A DNA stretch of 41,663 bases from an uncultured Verrucomicrobiota bacterium (lineage in GTDB: Bacteria; Verrucomicrobiota; Verrucomicrobiae; Opitutales; Opitutaceae), in NCBI GenBank assembly GCA_946482165.1, contig CAMLQS010000005.1, positions 1 through 41,663 of the forward strand, given 5' to 3'. Both the position numbers and the translations under genes were made by a program. The notes beneath the pieces were generated by a model that worked only from the letters and a program-made list of their open reading frames with translations, had not been told where the DNA came from and ran no database searches. The number at the start of each line of letters is the position of its first letter. The stretch's first letter is position 1. Positions 31,686-40,900 of the stretch are shown here, piece by piece.

Positions 31686-34600
31686 ATGTCCCGACGTATT
31701 TCTCTCGTTCGGGCCGTTTCGCTTTGCGCAGCGCTTGTCGCTCCGCACGCCGAGGCCGCCCTCACCCAGCGCTGGTCTTTCAACTCCGCCTCGGGGTCGG
31801 TCGTGAGCGGCACGACCTTGGTCGATTCCATCTCCGGCACTTCAGCGGTGGTGCGTGGCATCGGAGCCAGCTTCGACGCCTCCGCCCTCGTGCTTCCGGG
31901 GACGACGACGGGCAACGTCACGCCAGCCACGATTTCGGCCTACCTCGACCTGCCCAACGGCATCCTCTCCAGCCGGGAGAGCGTCAGCATCGAGCTATGG
32001 GCCACGCCTGTGGCGTCGATCAATTTTCAGCGGGTCTTCGATTTCGGTGCGGCCAGCGCCGGAGACGGCCTGGGCGCCGCGGGCGAATGGACCGGCCTTG
32101 GGGCGACCGCGCCCGGCACCGTGACCGCCTCCGACGAGTTCGGCCTCACATTCAATGTCGGCGCCAGCATCAACGCTCAGCGCCTGTATGGGCGGCTTAA
32201 CTACGACCAGGCGGGCGCCCTCAATCTCTACGTGGACAGCGCGCTGAGCACCACGGTCGGCCAGCGCTACCACTATGTGGTTTCCTACGCGAGTGGGGTG
32301 GGCGCCTACGGCGGCTCCGGCGGCGGCCGACAGAGCTGGTATCGCGACGGCGTGCTCGTGGCCACGCAGGATCTCCCCTACGCGCTCTCCGCGATCAACG
32401 ACGTCAACAACTGGGTCGGCCGCTCGCAGTTCTCCGCCGACACGCTCTCCCGGATGAACATCGACGAGCTGCGGCTTTACGATCACGCGCTCACGCCGGC
32501 CGAAGTCGGTGCCAATCGCGACGCCGGCCCCGACGCCCTTGGCGTTCCCCCCGAGCCCGTCCCCGCGCCCACGCCGAATCACCTTTGGACATTTAACGCG
32601 CAGGCCGACTCCACCGTGGACTCCGGGCTGGAGTTTGCCGACGCCGTCGGCGGCATGGTGACGACCCTGCGCGGCAACGGCGCGGCGCTCACCGGCACCG
32701 CGCTGCGGCTCCCCGGGACCACCGATGGCAACCAGACCGCCTCCGCGATCTCCGCCTACCTTGATCTGCCGAACGGTATCATCTCCGCCCGCTCCGCCAT
32801 CACGTTTGAGGCCTGGGCCACCCCGCGCTCGTCCAAAAACTGGCAGCGCCTCTTCGACTTCGGCCGCTGCGTCACCACGCATGGCGCCGGCGCCGCGCCC
32901 GGCGAGATTCTCGACACTTCCGCCATCCCCGGCGCCACCGCCGGCTACGACAATCTCAGCCTCACGCTCAACTCCGGCACCAACCTTAACAGCCAGCAGC
33001 TCGAAGGCCAATACGACGGCAACGCCCCCGTCTACACCAGCACCACGGCCGCCACCACGGCCGGTGTCGAGTATCACTACGTTTTCGTCATCGAGGACGG
33101 CGTCGGCACTTACGGCGCAACCGGATGCCAGGCGCGGTGGTATCGAAACGGAGCTCTGCAAAACTCGATGGATTTTCCCTTCCTCGCCGGGGACATGGAA
33201 GATGTGAACAACTGGATCGGCCGTTCGATGTATAGCGGCGACTCCAACTCCAACTTGGATCTTAACGAGCTGCGCATCTATGATCGCGCCATCACGCCCG
33301 CGGAGGTGCTTGCCAGCTACGAAGCCGGCGCCGACCCGACCTCCGGCCCGCCCGAGCCGCTTCCGCCCGCGCCGCTTCCCGTCAACCGCTGGTCCTTCGA
33401 CAATTCCGCCGCAGACGCGCCCGCCGGCACCGCTTTCGTCGACAGCTCCGGCCGCGAGACGATCACCGTTCGCGGCAATGGCGCCACCCTGAGCGGCTCC
33501 GCCATCGTGCTTCCCGGCACGACCAACGGCAATCAAACCGCCGCCGCCATCTCCGCCTACCTCGACCTGCGCAACGGCCTGGTTTCCTCGAACCCCAGTC
33601 TGACCATCGAGGCGTGGGTCACGCCGCTCTCCTCGAAGAATTGGCAGCGCCTCTTCGACTTCGGCAATTGTTCGATCACCAGCACCGACGCCGCCGAAGG
33701 CGAAATCATCGACGGCGCCGCCGCCCCCGGCGGTTTCGTTGCCAACGACAATCTCTTCCTCTCGCTCAACGTAAACAACACCCTCGGCAGCCACCGCCTC
33801 GCCGCCAAGGTCGACGGCGGCGCCGAGACCGGTCTCAACACCGACCTTTCCTCGATCACCGCGGTCGGCACGGAATACCACTTCGTCCTCACCGTCGAGG
33901 ACGGCGCCGGCGTCTACGGCGCGGCCGGTTGCCGAGTTCGCTGGTTCCGCAACGGCGAACAGCAAGGCTCCGCCGATCTGGCCTATCGTCTTCCGGACCT
34001 CGGCGACGTGAACAACTGGATCGGCCGGTCCAACTGGGCCGCCGACAGCAACGCGAACTTCGCGCTCAACGACCTCCGCCTTTATGATCGCGCCATCTCC
34101 TCCACCGAGGTGATCAGCAGCTACCAGGCCGGCGCCGCCGCCGTCTTTGCGCCGCCCACCGTGATCGCCGACGCGGCCACCATCCACGCCGGCCAGAAAG
34201 TCCTGCTCGACGTTCTCGCCAACGACGGCGGCGCGCCCATCCCCGCCACCCTCCAGATCGTGTCGGCTCCCGCCATCGGCACCGCGACGATCAAAGATGG
34301 CAAGATACTCTACGCTCATTCTGGCGCCGCCACCGGTCCCGTCACCTTCACCTACCGCGCCGGCAACGTCAGCGGCGCGACCGCTACCGCTCAGGTGACC
34401 ATCGAATTCGCGTCGGGTCTCCGCATCGACAATCCCGCCATCGCGATGCCCGCCGCGCCGCCGCCGACTTTCTACCAGACGGTCGACGCCATCCCGGGCG
34501 TCGGCTTCAGCGAGCCCATCGGCATTGCCACCCAGCCGGGCAGCAACCGCAGGGTCTATGTGTTCGAGCGCATGGCCAAGATTCAGCTCGTCCCCGACAT

Positions 34601-37076
34601 CACCGCCGCCGCGCCGACCAAGGTCCTCTTCCTCGACCTCCAGCAGGTCGTCGACGGCCGCGCGCCCGCCGAGTCGATCGTCAACGGCGCCAACTACGAG
34701 TTCGGCCTGCTCGGCGTCGCCTTCCATCCGCAGTATGCCAGCAACGGATACTTCTTCGTCGCCTATTCGGTGCGCATCAACGGGCTCGACTACGAGCGTG
34801 TGTCGCGCTTCCGCGTAAGCGCCGGCAACCCCGACGCCGGCGACCCCGCGTCCGAGTTGATTCTCCTCCAGCAGCGCGACGAAGGCGCCAACCACAACGG
34901 CGGCGACCTGCACTTCGGCCCCGACGGCTATCTCTACTACGCCGCCGGCGACGAAGAGAACCCGAACGACTTCCGCGCCAACAGCCAGCGCCTCGACAAG
35001 GATTTCTTCGCCGGCATCTTCCGCCTCGATGTGGACAAGCGGCCGGGGAACATCGAGCCCACCGCGCACGAGGCGATCCCTCTCGACGGCGGCGTCGCGC
35101 GATTCTCGGTTCCCATCGACAATCCCTTCGTGCCCGTCGCCCGCGGCGGCTCGTGGAACGGCACCTTCAGTGGTCTGGCCGTCACCGACGCCACCAAGCT
35201 GCGCATGGAATACTGGGCGGTGGGCCTCCGCCATCCTTGGCGCATGTCCTTCGACTCGGTCACCGGCCAGCTCTGGACTGGCGACGTCGGACAGAACACC
35301 TACGAGGAAATCAACCTCGTGGTGAAGGGCGGCAACTACGGCTGGGTCTGGCGTGAAGGTTTCACCGACACCACCTTCGGCACGAACCCCGCCAAGCCCG
35401 CCGGTTTCACCTCCATCGATCCGGTGTGGGCCTATCCGCACACCTCGGTCGCCGGCGCCGATCCCCAATTCGCGGGCAATTCGGTCGTGGGCGGCATCGT
35501 CTACCGCGGCTCCCGCTTCCCGGCGCTCTACGGGCAATACGTTTTCTGCGATTCCGTTTCCGGTCACATTTGGAAACTCGATCCCGCCACCCAGGCCGTC
35601 TCGCGGCTCACCGGCGTGCCCGGCGTTTACGGCGGCCTCGTCAGCATGGGCGTCGATCCGTCCAATCAGGATCTGCTTTTCGCCGACTACCTCAACAGCC
35701 GTATCATCCGTTTGGTTACAGGCACTTCGACGAGCACCTTTCCGGCCACGTTGAGCGCCACCGGCCTCTTCGCCGACATCGCCGATCTCTCGCCCAGTCC
35801 CGGCGTGCTGCCCTACCAGGTGAATCTTCCCTTCTGGAGTGACCACGCGATCAAGCGGCGCTGGTTCGGCATCCCCGGCACCGCCAAGGTCGCGCCGCAG
35901 GCCGAAGGCAACTGGACCTATCCGACGGGGCTCGTGCTGGTAAAACACTTCGATATCGATCTCACCCGCGGCGACGCCTCGACGCGCCGCCGTCTCGAGA
36001 CCCGCGTCCTCGTCAAGGGCGACGCCGGCTTCTACGGGGTCAGCTACCGTTGGAACGAAGCCCAGACCGAGGCCGAGCTCGTGCCCGACGAAGGCGTCGA
36101 GTTCGACCTCGCCATCAACGACGGCGGCGTGCTCCGCACCCAGCGCTGGGGCATCCCCAGCCGCTCCAGCTGCCTCACCTGCCATACCCCGCAGTCGGGA
36201 GGCCCTCTCTCGTTTGAGACCCGCCAGCTCAATCGCCAAAGCGACATCCACGGGCACATGGGCAACCAGCTCGCGACGTTGGAAAGCGCCGGCTACTTCT
36301 CCTCGTCGCTCGGCGACCCCGCCGGGCTCCCGCGCCATGTGCGGCCCGACGAGACTCTCTACTCCGTCGAGGCCCGGGCCCGTTCCTATCTGGCGGTGAA
36401 TTGCTCCTATTGCCATCGCGCCGACGGGACGGTTGCCGGCGCCTTCTGGGACGGACGTCCGCACCTCAGCCTTGCGCAGACCAATCTCGTGAATGGTCCC
36501 GCCCTCAACAATGGCGGCAACACCGATAACCGCCTCGTCGTGCCGGGTGATCTCGCGCATTCGATAGTCTATAACCGCGTCGCCGTGCAAAACGGGTTCA
36601 CGCGCATGCCGCCGCTCGGCAGCACGGAGCTCGACCAGTCGGCTATCGCGCTTCTCACCGAGTGGATCGCCGCGCTCGGTGCCCGCGCCGATTACCCCGC
36701 CTGGCGCCTTGCGACCTTCGGCAGCTCCAGTTCCCCCGAAGGAGCCGAGACCTCCGACGCCGACGGAGACGGTCAGGATAACCTCTCTGAATTCATCTCC
36801 TTCACCGATCCGCGAGATGGATCCAGCGTGCTCCGGACATCGATCACGGGCGCTGGTTCGGAAGGCGGTTCCACGCTCACCGTTTCCTTCGTGCTGCCCC
36901 CGGACCGCGCTTGGGAGCTCGAAACCTCCACGAATTTAACTACTTGGACCGCGTGGACGCCGGACGGCGCCGACGGCGTTCCGCGTGCCTCGGCGACGAC
37001 GATTTCTCTCACCGCTCCCGCGCCCGATTCGGCTGCGCCTCGCCGCTTCTTCCGTTTGCTGCTCTCCGTGCCTTGA
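31686..37076 (+). CDS. secreted fusion: three LamG domains, cadherin-like domain, PQQ sugar dehydrogenase, diheme cytochrome c
   Basis: 1796-residue exported protein (signal peptide about residues 1-25, AEA-AL). Three homologous LamG-like jelly rolls occupy about 27-285, 300-555 and 567-815; each repeats ISAYLDLxNG, W(A/V)TP and QR(V/L)FDFG. A cadherin/Big-like domain (about 820-910, LLDVLANDGG) leads to a glucose/sorbosone-type PQQ dehydrogenase propeller (about 925-1348: LLGVAFHPQY, NHNGGDLHFGPDGYLY, GLRHPWRMSFD, GDVGQNTYEEIN). Residues of about 1356-1671 resemble the SO2930-type diheme cytochrome, with heme motifs CLTCH (from 1496) and CSYCH (from 1573). A Ca-binding-like DADGDGQDNLSEF (about 1690) and a C-terminal domain ending FFRLL close the protein. 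Predicted to oxidise a sugar outside the cytoplasm and pass electrons directly to its own hemes. ATG 31686 begins the signal peptide. Substrate unproven. Confidence 0.9.
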   Translation: MSRRISLVRAVSLCAALVAPHAEAALTQRWSFNSASGSVVSGTTLVDSISGTSAVVRGIGASFDASALVLPGTTTGNVTPATISAYLDLPNGILSSRESVSIELWATPVASINFQRVFDFGAASAGDGLGAAGEWTGLGATAPGTVTASDEFGLTFNVGASINAQRLYGRLNYDQAGALNLYVDSALSTTVGQRYHYVVSYASGVGAYGGSGGGRQSWYRDGVLVATQDLPYALSAINDVNNWVGRSQFSADTLSRMNIDELRLYDHALTPAEVGANRDAGPDALGVPPEPVPAPTPNHLWTFNAQADSTVDSGLEFADAVGGMVTTLRGNGAALTGTALRLPGTTDGNQTASAISAYLDLPNGIISARSAITFEAWATPRSSKNWQRLFDFGRCVTTHGAGAAPGEILDTSAIPGATAGYDNLSLTLNSGTNLNSQQLEGQYDGNAPVYTSTTAATTAGVEYHYVFVIEDGVGTYGATGCQARWYRNGALQNSMDFPFLAGDMEDVNNWIGRSMYSGDSNSNLDLNELRIYDRAITPAEVLASYEAGADPTSGPPEPLPPAPLPVNRWSFDNSAADAPAGTAFVDSSGRETITVRGNGATLSGSAIVLPGTTNGNQTAAAISAYLDLRNGLVSSNPSLTIEAWVTPLSSKNWQRLFDFGNCSITSTDAAEGEIIDGAAAPGGFVANDNLFLSLNVNNTLGSHRLAAKVDGGAETGLNTDLSSITAVGTEYHFVLTVEDGAGVYGAAGCRVRWFRNGEQQGSADLAYRLPDLGDVNNWIGRSNWAADSNANFALNDLRLYDRAISSTEVISSYQAGAAAVFAPPTVIADAATIHAGQKVLLDVLANDGGAPIPATLQIVSAPAIGTATIKDGKILYAHSGAATGPVTFTYRAGNVSGATATAQVTIEFASGLRIDNPAIAMPAAPPPTFYQTVDAIPGVGFSEPIGIATQPGSNRRVYVFERMAKIQLVPDITAAAPTKVLFLDLQQVVDGRAPAESIVNGANYEFGLLGVAFHPQYASNGYFFVAYSVRINGLDYERVSRFRVSAGNPDAGDPASELILLQQRDEGANHNGGDLHFGPDGYLYYAAGDEENPNDFRANSQRLDKDFFAGIFRLDVDKRPGNIEPTAHEAIPLDGGVARFSVPIDNPFVPVARGGSWNGTFSGLAVTDATKLRMEYWAVGLRHPWRMSFDSVTGQLWTGDVGQNTYEEINLVVKGGNYGWVWREGFTDTTFGTNPAKPAGFTSIDPVWAYPHTSVAGADPQFAGNSVVGGIVYRGSRFPALYGQYVFCDSVSGHIWKLDPATQAVSRLTGVPGVYGGLVSMGVDPSNQDLLFADYLNSRIIRLVTGTSTSTFPATLSATGLFADIADLSPSPGVLPYQVNLPFWSDHAIKRRWFGIPGTAKVAPQAEGNWTYPTGLVLVKHFDIDLTRGDASTRRRLETRVLVKGDAGFYGVSYRWNEAQTEAELVPDEGVEFDLAINDGGVLRTQRWGIPSRSSCLTCHTPQSGGPLSFETRQLNRQSDIHGHMGNQLATLESAGYFSSSLGDPAGLPRHVRPDETLYSVEARARSYLAVNCSYCHRADGTVAGAFWDGRPHLSLAQTNLVNGPALNNGGNTDNRLVVPGDLAHSIVYNRVAVQNGFTRMPPLGSTELDQSAIALLTEWIAALGARADYPAWRLATFGSSSSPEGAETSDADGDGQDNLSEFISFTDPRDGSSVLRTSITGAGSEGGSTLTVSFVLPPDRAWELETSTNLTTWTAWTPDGADGVPRASATTISLTAPAPDSAAPRRFFRLLLSVP

Positions 37077-37344
37077 GGGAGGTCCTAAAATCTCCGGCGG
37101 GGTCTGCGCGACCGGGAAATACGGTTCGGCCAAGGCGGGTGAGGCGGAGGCATACCTGAAAAGTATGTCCCGGCGCACCCAACGCCGGCCCAGCCGTATT
37201 GCCCGGCCGCCCTGCGGGTTGAGTGCCATTCCGGCATCCGCGGCGTTGGGGGGATAGCCTCTCCGCAGATACCCCTCGCCTCCCCGCCTTGCGGCCTGCC
37301 GCGGCTCTCAACGCAGACCCCGCCGGAGATTTTTGGACCTTCCC
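37077..37344. mobile_element. inverted-repeat element, MITE-like or structured RNA (unassigned)
   Basis: A 268-bp element bounded by 32-33-bp inverted repeats (37077-37108 and 37312-37344) that share TCTCCGGCGGGGTCTGCG and differ only near the outer ends. Inside, the arms remain imperfectly complementary for about another 70 bp (GGCCAAGGCGGG near 37128 against CCCCGCCTTGCGGCC near 37284). Nested pairs add structure: CCCAACGCCG (37178-37187) with CGGCGTTGGG (37241-37250), and ACCGGGAAATACGGT (37111-37125) with GCCGTATTGCCCGGC (37193-37207). No coding frame is convincing. The left end starts directly after the stop codon of the dehydrogenase gene. I see no certain target-site duplication. Confidence 0.7.
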
Positions 37345-37918
37345 TTGGCCACGCCTAAGCCCGCCCATCTCAGAATCTGATCTGTAGCTGGGCGGGTTCT
37401 CGAATAGGTGTCCGAGAGGATTCTCAAGCTTGGCCGCTGGATCTTAGGGCAAGTCGCGGGGTGAAAAAGGCGATAACCCTTAAGTCCTGACTGTTTTGTC
37501 CGGGCTCCAAGCAGCGATCGCGCAACGCGTCCCGACTGATCTGTCTTATGTTTTTGAATACCCGTGGCTAGCGAGATGCTGCATGTGGTTCGGTCCGCGA
37601 TGGGTGAATCTGCTGCGGGCAATAATCTGAATTGCGAGAAATCCTTTGGCTCTCCCATTCACTGAGCTTCGGTGTTCTTTGCTTTCCGCCTTTGCTTTTT
37701 CACGCTTGGGCGCCGCGCTTCGCGGTTCGATCCTGTTGTAAGCATCAGGAAGGCATATCGTTATGGGCTCTGGAAAAATATTCCACATTTCTTGGCGTAG
37801 CTCCCCGCGCTTTCGCGTTGTTCCCTGATTAAGCCCCTCTCTCTCCCGCTTGGCCGCCCTCCGGTTTCGAACGGTTCGAAGCCTTCCGCAGCCCTCCAAC
37901 TTTTTGTCACACCTGATT
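37345..37918. other. 574-bp intergenic region, lower GC, no gene recognised
   Basis: This stretch is clearly less GC-rich than its surroundings and has stops in most frames. Short open frames exist (for example 37546-37899 on the minus strand) but their predicted proteins resemble nothing I know and have biased, non-coding-like composition. Features seen: small hairpins at 37713-37725 (CCGCG/CGCGG) and about 37806-37817 (CGCG/CGCG), and the dyad TTCGAACGGTTCGAA at 37866-37880, 38 bp before the next start codon, a candidate operator. It probably holds the promoter and a long leader of the giant surface protein gene. Confidence 0.5.
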
Positions 37919-40900
37919 ATGAACCCCGCCCCCCTAAGTTATCCCCCGAAGTTTGGACGTGCCTCGTCCCTTCCGTCGCAAGCCGCATCCCGGCCCCGGA
38001 CTCTTAAATTCGCCGGTGCTGTCTTGTCGTTGCTCGCCGCGCTGCCCTTGGCCTATGCGCAATCCACGTGGGTTGGCGATACCAGCCAGGATTGGAGCAA
38101 CGCCGCCAACTGGAGCAGCGATCCGTCGAACCCGTCGGGCAACTTTACCGTCAACACCGCGACCGGAAATTACCCGATCGTTTCGACCACTCCTTCTTTC
38201 ACCCCGATCGACATCTTCATCGGCGCTGGCGCCGCCGCGTCCGGTCGTGTCGATGTGACTGGCGGCACGCTGTCCACCGGCGCAGGTAATTGGCTGATCA
38301 TGGGCAATAACGGCGGCACCGGCACGCTGAACGTGACTGGAGGCACCGTGACCGCCCAAGATATCCATGTCGCCCGCACGAGCAACACCGGCACCGCCAC
38401 CGTGAACGTCGGCGGCACCGGCGTCATCAACGTCCTTGGATGGATCGTGCTCGGCGACGGCGACAGCGCCGACGACACGGCGGTCGCCACTTTCAACGTG
38501 AACGCGGGCGGCACCGTCAACTGCGAGGGCAATCTCGTGGCGGCTTTCGCCGGCAACAGCAGCACCGTCGGCACTGTGAATATCGCCGCCGGCGGCGTCT
38601 TCAACATCGGGAGCACCACCAAGCGTGCGCTCGTCGTGAGCACTTGGGATTCGACCGCCGGCGTGATCAACGTCAACGGCGGCACCCTTAATCTCAACGC
38701 CGAGACCGACATCCAGTTCAGCTCTAGCAGCTGGGGCCCCGGGGCGTCGAACGGCGCGAGCTCCATCACTCTCAACTCCGGCGCCATCAACATGGGCGGA
38801 GCCTCGGTGATTGATCTCAACACCTCCGCCGACCGCGCCGTCAATCACACGATCAACCTCAATGGCGGCACGCTGACCGCCGGTTCGATCATCACTACGA
38901 AGGCCACCGGTTCACGCGTTATCAACTTCAATGGAGCCACCCTCAGGGCTGCGGCCAGCAGCGCCACGTTTATCGGCGCGACGGCCGCCAGTGTGGCCAA
39001 CGTCAAAGCCGGCGGCGCGATCATCGACTCTAACGGCTTCGACATCACCATCGCCAAGGCGCTGACCGCCGACGCCACCTCGACCGGCGGCGGCCTCGTG
39101 AAGAACGGCGCCGGCACGCTCACCCTCTCCGGCGTCAACACCTACACCGGCAACACCGCGATCAATGCCGGCACCCTCGCGCTCTCCGACAACGCTTCGC
39201 TTAAGTTCGTGATCGGTGCCAATGGCGTGAGCAACACGATCGCCGGCAACGGCGCCCTCACCGTCGACGGCGATTTCGAGTTCGACCTCGCCGCCGCCGC
39301 CACCGTTCAGGGCAACTCCTGGCAGATCGTGGACAACTCCACGCTCGCCGAGACCTACGGCCCCACCTTCTCGGTTACCGGCTTCACCGTCAGTGGCGCG
39401 AAGTGGGTCAAGCCCGCCAACGGCACTTTCTACGAGTTCGACCCCGCTACCGGCATGCTGCGCGTGATCGCCGACCCTGGGATTTCCTACCCCGATCCGA
39501 CCGCTTCCGCTGGGGCCTATAATACCTCTTATCCGATCGGCTCCGATTTCGTCCTGAGCGTTACTGCCAGCGGCCTCGGTAACCTGACCTACCAATGGTA
39601 TGTAGACACGGGCTCAGGCCGTCAGCTCATCTCGGGAGCGACAGGCGCGACGCTCACCATTTCGGCCGCCACCGCGGCCAATGGCGGCATCTATTCCGTG
39701 GATGTCGTTGACGATGCCGCCGTGTCCTCCGGACAGGCTCCCAAGTCGACGACCGTTACTTTCTCTACCATCTCCGTGCTTCCCGGCAGCAGCTTCTCCG
39801 TCGCCTACTATCGTTTCGAAGAAGGAGCCGATGCCGCCGCGATCACCTCCGCCACCGACACGACGGGCACCAACCACCTCACGGCGGTAGGTGCGCCGAC
39901 CTATACGTCGGCTAGCGTTCCTTACACCACGATTCCCGCTACCGGGCTTGGCAACACCCGCGGCGCCAACTTCCCAGGGACCGGCAACAATGGCCTAGTT
40001 GCTCCCACGAGCGGCACCCTAGCCGACGAGCCCTTTACGAACTTCACGGTGGAGGCGTTTGTTCGCCTCAGCAGCTTGGGCGGCTGGCAGACGATCATCG
40101 GTCGCGACGATACCACCCCCGGTGTCGGCAATGGCGATCAGTCCTTGTTCTACTTCTCCAAAGCCGGTGCGGCCGTCGGCGGTGGCGTGAATAACGGATT
40201 CCGCATCGAACTGATCACCAAGGATAACACGAACGTCCAGGTGAACAGCACCTTCGTGCCAGTTGTTGGCACTTGGTATCACGTCGCGGCGGTTGGAAAT
40301 GCCGGCTCCGGCACGCTCAAGCTCTACGTGAACGGCACCGAAGTCGGTTCCTCGACCGGGTTCACCGGCCTGAGGGATCCCGACGCGGGCACCGACACTC
40401 CCTGGACCGTGGGTCGCGGCGACTACGCCGTCGCCGACGCAGACTTCTTCCGCGGCGACATCGATGAAGTGCGCTTCAGTCGTGCGGCGCTGCCTCCGAG
40501 CCAGTTCCTGAACACCGCCAATGGCATCGCCGTCGTCAACCCCACCTTGAGCCTCGCGCCCTCGGCGATCACGATCTTTGGCGGCACGAGCACCACCCTC
40601 ACCGCCACCGGCGCCTCCAACATGGGCGGCACCGTTTCGTATCAGTGGAAGAAGGACGGCGTCGATCTGGTCGGCGAGACCGGCTCGACCCTCTCCGTCA
40701 CCGCCGAGGGTGTCTACACCGTCGTCGTCACCGACTCGAAGAGCGCCCAAGTGGGCTACGACGTCACCGCCAGCTCCACCTCCACGGTTCGCGTTATCAG
40801 CGCTTCCGCCGCTGGTCGGCGCTCGATCGGCCTGAACTTCGTCGGCGCGGGCTCGGGCGGCTGGTCCGACCAGCTCGGCAGCTTCACCCCCTCGGAGTCG

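Noticed and set aside
31995..36590. Minus-strand open frame of more than 1500 codons opposite the PQQ dehydrogenase gene
   Set aside because: It mirrors the high third-position GC of the plus-strand gene, has Val/Gly/Glu-rich low-complexity sequence, no signal peptide or recognisable domain, while the plus strand shows clear LamG, dehydrogenase and heme motifs.
37715..37745. tRNA T-loop-like GGTTCGATCC
   Set aside because: The flanking bases do not pair to form a T stem and no acceptor, D or anticodon arms are found around it.
37546..37899. Minus-strand frame of 117 codons in the low-GC gap
   Set aside because: No recognisable domain or ribosome-binding site, composition not like the genuine genes; kept only as intergenic.
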